Shown one piece after another: positions 31,128-38,755 of a DNA stretch of 42,235 nucleotides. The notes below the pieces were generated by a model. That model was given only the letters and a program-made list of their open reading frames with translations. It did no database searches and had not been told where the DNA came from. The translations under genes were made by a program, and so were the position numbers. Origin of the DNA: an uncultured Holdemanella sp. Lineage in GTDB: Bacteria > Bacillota_I > Bacilli_A > Erysipelotrichales > Erysipelotrichaceae. How positions within the stretch are numbered: the stretch's first letter is position 1; each line of letters starts with the position of its first letter. The stretch spans positions 1 to 42,235 of the forward strand of contig NZ_CAKVJB010000021.1 in the NCBI RefSeq assembly GCF_934754935.1, given 5' to 3'.

Positions 31128-31916
31128 TTATTTCTTTTGTAGATATATATTTATATCTACATCTCCCTCTATTCCATTAACTTGGCCAATATTTGAATAT
31201 TGCCACATATCAAATTTGTCCTCCATTGGACATTGTGAAGAATAAGATGCTAACCATATTGGATACTTGGATATTTTTTCAAAATCGTAATTCTGATAAA
31301 GCCAAGTCATATTTCCATAAATCATAGGATCATATCCAGACTTTTTAATTTTCTCACAGAATCGAAGCGCTAAATTTGTTCGTTGTTCTTGCGTTAGATC
31401 ATCAATTCTTCCGCCCTTTTCAAATTCTTCCATATCAAAGACAATAGGCATATCGATTTTATAATTCTGAATCTCATTTAATACCATATTCACTTCTTCA
31501 TCAATTTCATCTTCTGTAATAGCACTCGAGAAAAAATAGGCTCCTACTTTGATTTTATTCTGAATTGCAGCTTGCATATTTATATTAAAATATGCATCTT
31601 CATGTAAAATCCCTTCTTGAGCCCCACGATAGCCGACTCTGATCATCGCAAAATCAATTCCGTCTTGTTTTACAGAATACCAATCAATAGACTGATTATG
31701 ACTCGATACATCTATTCCTGTGAATGATTTATAAGAAGAATCTTTATAGGTCATCCATCCATTTTCCATAGAAAATAAATTTAAATCGTAATAACTCTTC
31801 TCTTCCACTATCTCATCTTGTTGAAATAATGTACGAATACAATATACACTCCCTGTTCCTACAAGAACTAAAATAACCAAAAGAATTAAAATCCGACCTA
31901 TTTTTAGTTTTCTCAT
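31128..31916 (-). CDS. GH25 muramidase (lysozyme), membrane anchored
   Basis: Cleaves the MurNAc-GlcNAc bond of peptidoglycan outside the membrane. The 262 residues start with a short basic segment and one hydrophobic anchor (about 8-27, RILILLVILVLVGTGSVYCI). The GH25 domain begins at FTGIDVSSHNQSIDW (catalytic Asp of the DVS motif). It continues through FAMIRVGYRG, KVGAYFFSSA, and MPIVFDMEEF with the catalytic acids, to MWQYSNIGQVNGIEGDVDINIY at the end. No cell-wall-binding repeats. It overlaps the upstream oxidoreductase by 4 nt (ATGA). Confidence 0.93.
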   Translation of the reverse strand: MRKLKIGRILILLVILVLVGTGSVYCIRTLFQQDEIVEEKSYYDLNLFSMENGWMTYKDSSYKSFTGIDVSSHNQSIDWYSVKQDGIDFAMIRVGYRGAQEGILHEDAYFNINMQAAIQNKIKVGAYFFSSAITEDEIDEEVNMVLNEIQNYKIDMPIVFDMEEFEKGGRIDDLTQEQRTNLALRFCEKIKKSGYDPMIYGNMTWLYQNYDFEKISKYPIWLASYSSQCPMEDKFDMWQYSNIGQVNGIEGDVDINIYLQKK

Positions 31917-32800
31917 ACGCCAATGACCTTTAAAATTTCTAAGCTCGCATTTCTAGACATAACAGGACTTTCTATCATTCCACTCTCTATGCAAGTACAC
32001 GCATGTTCTATTTCACCTGTAAAATCTGACTTTTGTTCTACCACAATCTTTTTATCATTCATCACAAGTTCTGTGTTCTTCCAAAAATTCTTACAAGTAA
32101 CACTACCTTTTGTACCATATATATGTGCTGTATTTTCCATATCCACATCCCAACTTGTTGCGATATGTGCTACACAGCCATTTTCATATTCAATCAATGC
32201 TTCATCTTTTAATCGAGATACTTTCAATATTGGGCTATTTGCCATTCGACTTGCGTAACAAATTGGATATACACCAATATCAAACATACATCCTGCCCCC
32301 GGCTTATTAAAATGCCAATCTGAAATGGTTTCCGTTAATCTTGTCGCATATTGTGCATTTATGGATTTTACTTGTCCAATCTCACCATTTGAAATGAGTT
32401 CAAATAATTTCTGGTTTAAAGACGTAAATACTGTTTTATGTGCTTCCATCAAAAAACAATTTTGTTTCTTTGCATAATCAAAACATTCATTTAATTCATT
32501 TGTAGATACACACATTGGTTTTTCACACACTACATGCTTATGATTATTTAAGCCCATTTGAATATGCTTCGCATGCAAATAATTCGGTGTACAAATATAT
32601 ACCATATCTATATTGACATCTCTTAACATTTCTTCATAGTTATCGTAAGCTTTTTTTGCCCCATATTCCTCTTTAAAAGCATTTGCCTTTTCTAAACTTG
32701 AAGAACACACGGCATATAAATCCGCATTATTCGCATATAGAATTCCTTGAATCACACGATGACTAATTTTTCCTAGTCCATAGACTCCTATTCGAATCAT
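31913..32800 (-). CDS. Gfo/Idh/MocA family NAD(P)-dependent oxidoreductase
   Basis: About 295 residues. The N-terminal Rossmann fold reads MIRIGVYGLGKISHRVIQGI. CTPNYLHAKHIQMGLNNHKHVVCEKPMCVS contains the EKP motif with the catalytic Lys of this family, and GCMFDIGVYPICYASRMA is the C-terminal domain motif. The family oxidises sugars, inositols or related alcohols; the substrate cannot be told. I start at ATG 32800, although GAGGG lies 12 nt upstream. A GTG four codons earlier is too close to the site. A promoter with an inverted repeat lies upstream. Confidence 0.9.
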   Translation of the reverse strand: MIRIGVYGLGKISHRVIQGILYANNADLYAVCSSSLEKANAFKEEYGAKKAYDNYEEMLRDVNIDMVYICTPNYLHAKHIQMGLNNHKHVVCEKPMCVSTNELNECFDYAKKQNCFLMEAHKTVFTSLNQKLFELISNGEIGQVKSINAQYATRLTETISDWHFNKPGAGCMFDIGVYPICYASRMANSPILKVSRLKDEALIEYENGCVAHIATSWDVDMENTAHIYGTKGSVTCKNFWKNTELVMNDKKIVVEQKSDFTGEIEHACTCIESGMIESPVMSRNASLEILKVIGV

Positions 32801-32840
32801 TTTTTTATTCACCCTCTTTAAGATTACTTTAAGCTATATT

Positions 32841-32871
32841 GCTTATTCTATATACAGAAATAAGCAGTCAA
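32841..32871 (-). promoter_or_regulatory. Probable promoter and operator of the oxidoreductase operon
   Basis: On the minus strand TTGACT (32866-32871) and TAGAAT (32845-32850) have a short 15-bp spacer. The arms GCTTATT (32841-32847) and AATAAGC (32859-32865) form an inverted repeat across the spacer and -10, in the place expected for a repressor site. The spacer is suboptimal, so strength is uncertain. Confidence 0.45.
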
Positions 32872-32923
32872 CCTCATTTGCTCACTATACTTATCTCTTC
32901 TGCCTATTTCTTTCATATATACG

Positions 32924-32952
32924 AATGTCCATGGAATTATTCCATGGACATT
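32924..32952 (-). terminator. Strong hairpin at the end of the SGNH hydrolase gene
   Basis: A perfect 13-bp stem (arms AATGTCCATGGAA) with a 3-nt loop that is exactly the TAA stop codon, so the last four codons form one arm. A T-rich run (TTTTATTA) follows only on the plus strand. On the minus strand it acts as a 3' hairpin without a clear T tract, so termination efficiency is uncertain. Confidence 0.55.
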
Positions 32953-34076
32953 TTATTATATGCAGTTTTGGCCATTTGCGCATATCCTTCATCACTTGGA
33001 TGTAAATGATCTCCACTATCAAATGCATCTTTCATTTTATGTCCATCGCAAATATCTTTATCAAAATCAATCACGCCATCAATTTCATCTGTTGTACGAA
33101 TCCATTCATTGACTTCATTACGCAAATTTTCTCTAAAATATGCGTATGTACGCCATCCTTCAATTGGAATCAATGTACCAATATATACTTTCATTCCTAA
33201 TGATTTCGCGTGCTTTACATATTTTCTAAGTCCTTCAATCAAATCTTGGCTTGATGGAAGATCTTGCCACGGTCTAAATTCATTCTTTTCAACACCGACT
33301 GGATGAATAATATCATTGATTCCTTGTAGAATAATCAATGTGTCGCTTCCTGCCACATGCATTTCGTGTCCAAAGCGATAATCTCCTTTTAATCCATAAG
33401 CTTCATATTGAACACAAGAATACTGTCTTAAAATACGTGTGCCACTAACAGCTTTTCGAACAACCGAAACCTTTTTATTGTTTTCCCACATTAGCTTCTG
33501 TAAGTAATCTGGCCAATCCTGAGAAGTAATGGAGTCTCCATAACATGTGATAACTTGATATTCTGGTTCTGTCAAAACAGCTACTTCACTTAAGAAAAAT
33601 ACCCATGGTGTTTTCATACTGGATGCATGATCCATTATACCTGCATGAGAAAAGTCTCCTTCTCCAAAATAGCCTGTACTTAACGGCCCTTGTGTATAGA
33701 CTCCACAACGTAAATGTGTAAATTCTCTTAAATAGAAACTAATCGCAATGGTTTCTTGTTCATGCACTTTAAAATCTAATGGATCACTATAACATTGTTC
33801 TCCCACATCTAAATGAAGTCCTTTTGAGCCATTAAAAGTAATATCAACAATCGATGTTGGATCCAAATCACGTCCATTAATCACTCTACCTATTGTGATT
33901 GAATCAAAGACAACGCCTTCTTTACCTGTAAAGTTATCCAAACAAATACGTATCTTATCTCCTTTGAATGTAGACTTCATAGGATAACGTAATGTTATAT
34001 TTTTTGCATATTGACTTGGTTTATGCGTTACAATCGACATTGCCTGTCCATATATCGCTTTAAATTCTTTTTCCAT
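32937..34076 (-). CDS. SGNH/GDSL-type hydrolase
   Basis: The 379-residue protein has two parts. An N-terminal beta-rich region (about 1-170, including TLRYPMKSTFKGDKIRICLDNFTGKEGV) resembles the jelly-roll seen before GDSL domains. The C-terminal SGNH hydrolase has block I CYGDSITSQDWPDYL (nucleophile Ser), block III LIILQGINDIIHP, and block V DSGDHLHPSDEGYAQMA (Asp and His). No signal peptide is seen, so it is probably cytoplasmic. The family deacylates sugars and lipids; the substrate is unknown. GGAGGTCAACT precedes the ATG. It lies upstream of the oxidoreductase on the same strand, separated by a hairpin. Confidence 0.9.
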   Translation of the reverse strand: MEKEFKAIYGQAMSIVTHKPSQYAKNITLRYPMKSTFKGDKIRICLDNFTGKEGVVFDSITIGRVINGRDLDPTSIVDITFNGSKGLHLDVGEQCYSDPLDFKVHEQETIAISFYLREFTHLRCGVYTQGPLSTGYFGEGDFSHAGIMDHASSMKTPWVFFLSEVAVLTEPEYQVITCYGDSITSQDWPDYLQKLMWENNKKVSVVRKAVSGTRILRQYSCVQYEAYGLKGDYRFGHEMHVAGSDTLIILQGINDIIHPVGVEKNEFRPWQDLPSSQDLIEGLRKYVKHAKSLGMKVYIGTLIPIEGWRTYAYFRENLRNEVNEWIRTTDEIDGVIDFDKDICDGHKMKDAFDSGDHLHPSDEGYAQMAKTAYNKMSME

Positions 34077-34158
34077 AGTTGACCTCCAAATTATTTATTA
34101 TTTATTTCTACATTATTAACACATATGTTTTTATCCACAAATAATCATACATGAAACG

Positions 34159-34188
34159 TTGCAAAAATCCAAACATATACCTTATTAT
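34159..34188 (+). promoter_or_regulatory. Probable promoter of the methyltransferase gene
   Basis: TTGCAA (34159-34164), 18 bp, TATTAT (34183-34188), 24 bp before the ATG at 34213. Confidence 0.5.
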
Positions 34189-34212
34189 ATTAAAGAAGTT
34201 GAGGAAAAACAC

Positions 34213-34977
34213 ATGAGTAAATTAGAAAATTATTACGGTAAATTTTGCGAAGATAAAAGACTCTTATCAAGACATGGCCAAGTTGAATATACAACAAGCA
34301 TGAAATATATCCATAAATATTTAAAGTCTGAAGATCGCATATTAGATATAGGAGCAGGAACTGGCAGATATAGTGTTGCCTTAAGTAACGAAGGATATCA
34401 AGTTGATGCGATTGAACTCGTTAAATATAATCTTGGTGTTTTAAAAGCTAAAAAAAGTAATGTGAAAGCCTATCAAGGAACAGCTCTAGATTTATCAAGA
34501 TATCAAGATAACACTTTTGACATTACCCTACTATTTGGACCTATGTACCACTTATTTAATTATGAAGATAAATTAAAAGCATTATCCGAAGCAAAACGCG
34601 TTACGAAAAAGAACGGGATTATTTTTGTAGCTTACGTCATGAATGAATATAGCGTTCTTGTTCACGGCTTTAGAGATGGACATATTAAAGAATCATTAGC
34701 AACCAATAAACTTGATGAAACTTTCCAAACCCAAACAAATATCGATGATTTATATAGTTATATTCGTCTAGATACAATCAATCAATTAAACAAAGATGTT
34801 GGTTTAGAACGCATTCAAATTATAGCAGCCGATGGACCAAGTGATTATATGCGTCCAATCTTAAATAAGATGGATGATGAAACATTTGAATTATTCATCA
34901 AGTATCATCTTGCCACTTGTGAAAGACAAGAACTAATTGGTGCTAGTTCACATACAATAGATATACTAAGAAAATAA
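34213..34977 (+). CDS. Class I SAM-dependent methyltransferase
   Basis: A 254-residue soluble enzyme starting MSKLENYYGKFCEDKRL, with GAGGAAAAACAC before the ATG. Motif I ILDIGAGTGRYSVALSNEGY binds SAM, followed by VDAIELV (motif acidic loop), and DNTFDITLLFGPMYHLFNYEDKLKALSEAKRVTKKNGIIFVAYV (motifs II/III). The GPMYHL segment resembles UbiE/COQ5-like small-molecule methyltransferases. The substrate is not predictable. It is a single-gene unit, divergent from the SGNH hydrolase and closed by its own terminator. Confidence 0.9.
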   Translation: MSKLENYYGKFCEDKRLLSRHGQVEYTTSMKYIHKYLKSEDRILDIGAGTGRYSVALSNEGYQVDAIELVKYNLGVLKAKKSNVKAYQGTALDLSRYQDNTFDITLLFGPMYHLFNYEDKLKALSEAKRVTKKNGIIFVAYVMNEYSVLVHGFRDGHIKESLATNKLDETFQTQTNIDDLYSYIRLDTINQLNKDVGLERIQIIAADGPSDYMRPILNKMDDETFELFIKYHLATCERQELIGASSHTIDILRK

Positions 34978-35003
34978 TGTCACTTGTGTGGCATTATTTT
35001 TAT
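34973..35003. terminator. Terminator between the methyltransferase gene and azlD
   Basis: AATAATGTCAC pairs with GTGGCATTATT (34973-34998; one T-G wobble, TTGT loop), followed by TTTTTA. The genes converge. On the minus strand a weaker T run could also end azlCD. Confidence 0.85.
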
Positions 35004-35302
35004 ATTAAATATTCTGCAACTAAAACTACTAAACAACATGCAACGGATACTTGAAACAAACTTTTATCTTTCCATGCCAAAACAATTCCAACAATAAGCG
35101 CTGCAAGTCCAGCAAGTTGTGAATTTGTTTCATATAATATAGTAGGAAAAGTCATCACTGCCAAAGTCACATAGGGAACATAATATAAAAATGACTGAAT
35201 ATATATATTGGTAATGGGTTTATTAAAAAGCGTTAGTGGCAATACACGAATTAAATAAGTAACTACTGCCATTGTAGCTACATACATCATTGGATTAGAC
35301 AT
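35000..35302 (-). CDS. azlD: Branched-chain amino acid exporter small subunit AzlD
   Basis: A 100-residue membrane protein with about four hydrophobic helices. YVATMAVVTYLIRVLPLTLFNKPITNIYIQSFLYYVPYVTLAVMTFPTIL is the family signature. It pairs with AzlC to export leucine/valine and some analogues. GGAGG lies 6 nt before the ATG, within the azlC end; the genes overlap by 8 bases. Confidence 0.93.
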   Translation of the reverse strand: MSNPMMYVATMAVVTYLIRVLPLTLFNKPITNIYIQSFLYYVPYVTLAVMTFPTILYETNSQLAGLAALIVGIVLAWKDKSLFQVSVACCLVVLVAEYLI

Positions 35303-35981
35303 CTTCTTCCTCCTTTCTAGGTTTGATAATGGCTGCGGCCATTGAAATGATGATTGTTAATATAATCGTTTTTGTTCCACTTGAGATGGGCATATCTTTA
35401 CAAATGTAGCTCAACAAAAAACTCACAACAACAAGAACACCTACAACACGATCCTTCTTTGCCTGGGGAATAATAATAGCTAAAAACATGCCGTATAGTG
35501 CAACACTCAAGCTCGCTACAATTTTTGTGGGAAGGCTATTACCAGCAACAATTCCTAGTGCCGTTCCAAATGCCCAACATGGAAGTGCCACCAAATATGT
35601 ACCATATATATATTTATGGTTCACTTTCCCTTTATGATTAATTGCCAAGCCAAATAATTCATCTGTTAAATCAAAGCCAATACACATTCGGTGAAATAGA
35701 CTTGTTTGCTCTTCGATTTTTTGGCTTAGCGCAAAACTCATTAAAAAATAGCGTGCGTTACTGACTAAAGTCATGATAATCATCTGAATAAATGTACCAT
35801 GTGTACTAATCATTAGAAAAACTGCATATTCTCCTGCCGATGCATTGATGAATAAACTAGTCAAAAATCCTTGTATTGGTGATAGGCCTACGTTCTTTGC
35901 GATGATTCCAAGTGAAAAGGAGACGGCAAAATAACCCAATCCAACTGGAATACTGTCTTTGATTCCTTTTTTAAATTCCAT
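35295..35981 (-). CDS. azlC: Branched-chain amino acid exporter large subunit AzlC
   Basis: A 228-residue membrane protein with six or seven helices. It starts FKKGIKDSIPVGLGYFAVSFSLGIIAKNVGLSP and contains FINASAGEYAVFLMISTHG and FDLTDELFGLA, both typical of AzlC/YgaZ. It works with AzlD. Its promoter (TTTACA, 17 bp, TATAAT) runs back to back with that of the LysR gene, so the regulator probably controls it. Confidence 0.94.
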   Translation of the reverse strand: MEFKKGIKDSIPVGLGYFAVSFSLGIIAKNVGLSPIQGFLTSLFINASAGEYAVFLMISTHGTFIQMIIMTLVSNARYFLMSFALSQKIEEQTSLFHRMCIGFDLTDELFGLAINHKGKVNHKYIYGTYLVALPCWAFGTALGIVAGNSLPTKIVASLSVALYGMFLAIIIPQAKKDRVVGVLVVVSFLLSYICKDMPISSGTKTIILTIIISMAAAIIKPRKEEEDV

Positions 35982-36004
35982 AATCTCACATCCTATTTCT
36001 TTGC

Positions 36005-36048
36005 ATTATAAGAATTGCGTTGTTATTTGTAAAACAAATATTTATAAT
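36005..36048. promoter_or_regulatory. Divergent azlC/lysR promoters with LysR-type operator
   Basis: Toward azlC (minus): TTTACA (36028-36033), 17 bp, TATAAT (36005-36010). Toward lysR (plus): TTGTTA (36020-36025), 17 bp, TATAAT (36043-36048). The palindrome ATTTGTAAAACAAAT (36025-36039) fits a T-N11-A LysR box, overlaps the azlC -35, and lies in the lysR spacer. This is a good layout for both activation and self-repression. Confidence 0.8.
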
Positions 36049-36067
36049 ACTTCCATAAGGAAAAGTG

Positions 36068-36979
36068 ATGGATATGAATCTAACAAAATACGATATATTT
36101 TTTAAAGTATTGGAAACAAAGACAATTAGTCAAGCTGCTAAAGAGCTTGGATATTCACAGAGCGCCATTTCTCAAACTATCAAAGCTTTAGAAGAAGAAT
36201 TAGAAGCAACTTTATTCATTCGACAAAAAAGTGGTGTAACTCTTAGTCAAGATGGACTTGCATATCTTCCCTTTTTAAAATCCGTTCAGGCAAGTCTTGA
36301 TAATCTTCGTACTAAGAAAAAGGAAATGAAAGGGTTAGACCAAGTCACATTAAGAATTGGTACTTTCACAAGTGTGTCTAGACATCTTTTACCTTCTTTA
36401 ATGGAAGAGTTTATTCAGATCTATCCAAATGTACAATTTGAATTGTATCAAAGTGAATATACAAATATTGAGCAACAATTAATCGATGGTAGTCTAGATT
36501 TAGGTTTTACTTGTATTGATGCAATCCAACAAGTTCAATATCAAGAATTGTATTATGATGAAATGTTTGCACTTGTTCCTCGAAATCATGTGTTGGCTAA
36601 ATATAATGTTTTAAGTATGAAACAAATCGCAAAATATCCTTTCATTCAATTAGATGAGGGAGACTATTCTTTGCCTATTCATATGTTTCGTTCTTTAAAC
36701 TTACCGGTTCAAATCAAACATAAGGTATATGATGATTCCACAATTCTAGCTATGATCCGACAGAATTTAGGTATTTCAATTCTTTATCAAAATGCTTTGA
36801 GCGATTATGATGATTTATGTTTGATTCCTATTCAAGAAAATCTATTTCGGCATGTTGGAATTGCCTATAATAATTACGATACTTTATCTTATGCAGGCAA
36901 AACATTTTTAGATTTCATTCTTAAAAAGACACCAGAAATTCTTAAAGACAAAGATAGTTTTCATATTATTAAAATTTAA
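36068..36979 (+). CDS. LysR-family transcriptional regulator
   Basis: A 303-residue regulator with an N-terminal winged helix-turn-helix (MDMNLTKYDIFFKVLETKTISQAAKELGYSQSAISQTIKALEEELEATLFIRQKSGVTLSQDG) and a periplasmic-binding-protein-like effector domain from about residue 90. I start at ATG 36068 with AAGGA upstream; the GTG just before is too near that site. It is divergent from azlCD, the standard arrangement for its own target, and the effector may be a branched-chain amino acid; that is inferred. Confidence 0.94.
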   Translation: MDMNLTKYDIFFKVLETKTISQAAKELGYSQSAISQTIKALEEELEATLFIRQKSGVTLSQDGLAYLPFLKSVQASLDNLRTKKKEMKGLDQVTLRIGTFTSVSRHLLPSLMEEFIQIYPNVQFELYQSEYTNIEQQLIDGSLDLGFTCIDAIQQVQYQELYYDEMFALVPRNHVLAKYNVLSMKQIAKYPFIQLDEGDYSLPIHMFRSLNLPVQIKHKVYDDSTILAMIRQNLGISILYQNALSDYDDLCLIPIQENLFRHVGIAYNNYDTLSYAGKTFLDFILKKTPEILKDKDSFHIIKI

Positions 36980-37001
36980 CATTGTTTTTATACTGTTTAG
37001 G

Positions 37002-37030
37002 TTGACTCACTAACTAATTTATATTATTCT
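37002..37030 (+). promoter_or_regulatory. Promoter of the mgtE leader
   Basis: TTGACT (37002-37007), 17 bp, TATTCT (37025-37030). Transcription would start near 37037, just before the M-box. Confidence 0.8.
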
Positions 37031-37044
37031 TTTCACGTACATAA

Positions 37045-37238
37045 AGATATACGGTAGGTGAGGTTACCGCAGGGATTTGGATTTCCTAAGATTACTGCCG
37101 CAAAGTTGTGGAGACACGACTCGTTGGTCAGCAGGCAAAGTCGCAAAGGCTTGGCTTAATGTAATTTATATGCCCTGTGATACTAAAGCTTGAACGGTGA
37201 TACTAGATTAATAACGTCATTGTTTGGGCAATGGCGTT
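37045..37238 (+). promoter_or_regulatory. M-box (ykoK) magnesium riboswitch with terminator
   Basis: The stretch holds conserved M-box segments: GGTAGGTGAGGTTACC at the start, ACTGCCGCAAAG in the middle, GTCAGCAGGCAAAGTCGCA, then GATACTAAAGCTTGAACGG at the end. A terminator follows: AACGTCATTG/CAATGGCGTT (37213-37238) plus TT and a CTTTTG tract. High Mg2+ folds the aptamer and favours the terminator, lowering expression of the transporter downstream. The mgtE gene next to it supports the call. Confidence 0.92.
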
Positions 37239-37268
37239 TTCTTTTGTTTATAAGGAGGTGAGGCTTGT

Positions 37269-37484
37269 ATGTGTACGGATCCGGATGGGAATAGTTTGAA
37301 TTATAATAAGAAAGCAGAGGTACATAATCATGATGAACAAAGAAGAATTCATTCAATTACTACAAGACAAAAAATACAAAACTGCACAAAATACACTTTC
37401 CGAAATGAACGATATGGATACAGCCGCCTTTTTAGAAGAATTAGATGCGAAAGAATGTGCTTTGGCATTTCGTTTGATTTCTAA
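37269..37484 (+). CDS. Upstream ORF overlapping mgtE, starting MCTDPDG
   Basis: A 71-codon frame opens with ATG 10 nt after a very strong AAGGAGGTG site, right after the riboswitch terminator. It runs 150 nt into mgtE in a different frame. The N terminus contains Thr-Asp-Pro-Asp. It is not conserved protein-like further on: Arg- and Cys-rich, and antisense to no constraint I can see. It could be a regulatory leader peptide, or just an old start whose frame has shifted. No family is recognised. Confidence 0.4.
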   Translation: MCTDPDGNSLNYNKKAEVHNHDEQRRIHSITTRQKIQNCTKYTFRNERYGYSRLFRRIRCERMCFGISFDF

Positions 37485-38670
37485 AGAAAAAGCTGCCGAT
37501 GTATTCTCATGCATGAATTCAAAGATGCAGACATATTTGGTAGACATGTTTTCGGAAACTGAATTAAAAGAATTATTAGACGATTTATATATGGATGATA
37601 CGGTCGATATGTTAGAGGATCTACCCGCAAACTTAGTCACTCGAATTTTGAAAAACTTGGATTCAACAAAAAGATCAACTATTAATAAGCTTTTAAAATA
37701 TCCTGAAGACAGTGCTGGATCCATTATGACAACTGAATATGTCACTTTAAAAAAGACAATGACAGTAAAACAGGCCATGAACCATATCAAAGAGATTGGT
37801 ATCCATAAAGAGACAATTTATACTTGTTATGTCACTGAAAATAAAAGATTGATGGGTATTGTCACTGCCAAAAGTTTAATGACAAGTGATGATGATGAAA
37901 ATATCACAAATCTAATGAACACAAATATTATTTCTGTACATACACATACTGACCAAGAGCAAGTGGCTCACTTATTTAGAAAGTATGATTTAATTGCGAT
38001 GCCCGTACTAGATAGTGATGGATGTTTAGTTGGTATTGTGACATTTGATGATGCCATGGACGTAATGGTTGATGAAACTAACGAAGATATTTCGCGTATG
38101 GCTGCCATGGAGCCCAATGAAAAAACATATTTTGAAACTACAGTTTGGCAACAGGCAAAACACCGTATTTTATGGTTACTCGTTTTGATGTTTTCTGCAA
38201 CAATCACCGGAAGTATTATTACTCGATACGAGAATGCCTTTAGTGCTGTACCATTACTTGTATCCTTTATTCCTATGTTGATGGATACAGGTGGAAACTG
38301 TGGTTCTCAAAGTTCCACTTTGATTATTCGTGGTTTGGCTTTAGGTGAAATCCACTTTAAAGAAATTTTTAAAGTTATGTTTAAAGAATTTAGAATTTCA
38401 TTAATTGTTGGATTCATTTTAGCTGCAGCCAATGGCTTGCGTATTTTCATTCAGTACCAAAACTTCAATATCGCAATCGTTGTTGCTCTTTCTTTAATGG
38501 TTGTCGTTATTGTTGCCAAATTAATTGGTTGTATCCTTCCATTGTTTGCGAATAAATTTGGTGTAGACCCTGCCATTATGGCAAGTCCATTGATTACAAC
38601 AATAGTTGATACTTGTTCTATTTTAGTTTATTTCAATATTGCGGTTCATGTATTTAATATAGTTGTTTGA
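37330..38670 (+). CDS. mgtE: Magnesium transporter MgtE
   Basis: A 446-residue Mg2+ channel. The N-terminal superhelical domain (about 1-125, with LEELDAKECALAFRLISKEKAADVF and LLDDLYMDDTVDMLEDLPANLVTRIL) and tandem CBS domains (about 130-250, DSAGSIMTTEYVTLKKTMTVKQAMNHI and VGIVTFDDAMDVMVDE) sense Mg2+. Five C-terminal helices form the pore, with FIPMLMDTGGNCGSQSSTLIIRGLALGEI. AGAGG lies 9 nt before the first ATG; a second ATG follows directly. An M-box riboswitch and an overlapping upstream ORF precede it. Confidence 0.97.
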   Translation: MMNKEEFIQLLQDKKYKTAQNTLSEMNDMDTAAFLEELDAKECALAFRLISKEKAADVFSCMNSKMQTYLVDMFSETELKELLDDLYMDDTVDMLEDLPANLVTRILKNLDSTKRSTINKLLKYPEDSAGSIMTTEYVTLKKTMTVKQAMNHIKEIGIHKETIYTCYVTENKRLMGIVTAKSLMTSDDDENITNLMNTNIISVHTHTDQEQVAHLFRKYDLIAMPVLDSDGCLVGIVTFDDAMDVMVDETNEDISRMAAMEPNEKTYFETTVWQQAKHRILWLLVLMFSATITGSIITRYENAFSAVPLLVSFIPMLMDTGGNCGSQSSTLIIRGLALGEIHFKEIFKVMFKEFRISLIVGFILAAANGLRIFIQYQNFNIAIVVALSLMVVVIVAKLIGCILPLFANKFGVDPAIMASPLITTIVDTCSILVYFNIAVHVFNIVV

Positions 38671-38696
38671 GAGATGAGAAATCATCTCTTTTTTTT
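38671..38696 (+). terminator. Terminator of mgtE
   Basis: GAGATGA and TCATCTC pair (38671-38688), loop GAAA, followed by eight T. It begins right after the stop codon. Confidence 0.92.
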
Positions 38697-38703
38697 CAAC
38701 ACG

Positions 38704-38730
38704 AAAAAAAAGAACCTCAATCGAGATTCT
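38704..38730 (-). terminator. Terminator of pta
   Basis: On the minus strand AGAATCTC pairs with GAGGTTCT (one G-T pair) around a GATT loop, followed by a run of seven T. Converges with the mgtE terminator. Confidence 0.85.
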
Positions 38731-38755
38731 TTTATCGAAAATATAATTATTTAAA

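Noticed and set aside
37353..37790. 145-codon open frame on the minus strand inside mgtE
   Set aside because: It runs antisense to a confident MgtE, with no ribosome binding site and an unlike, low-complexity composition. Shadow of the coding strand.
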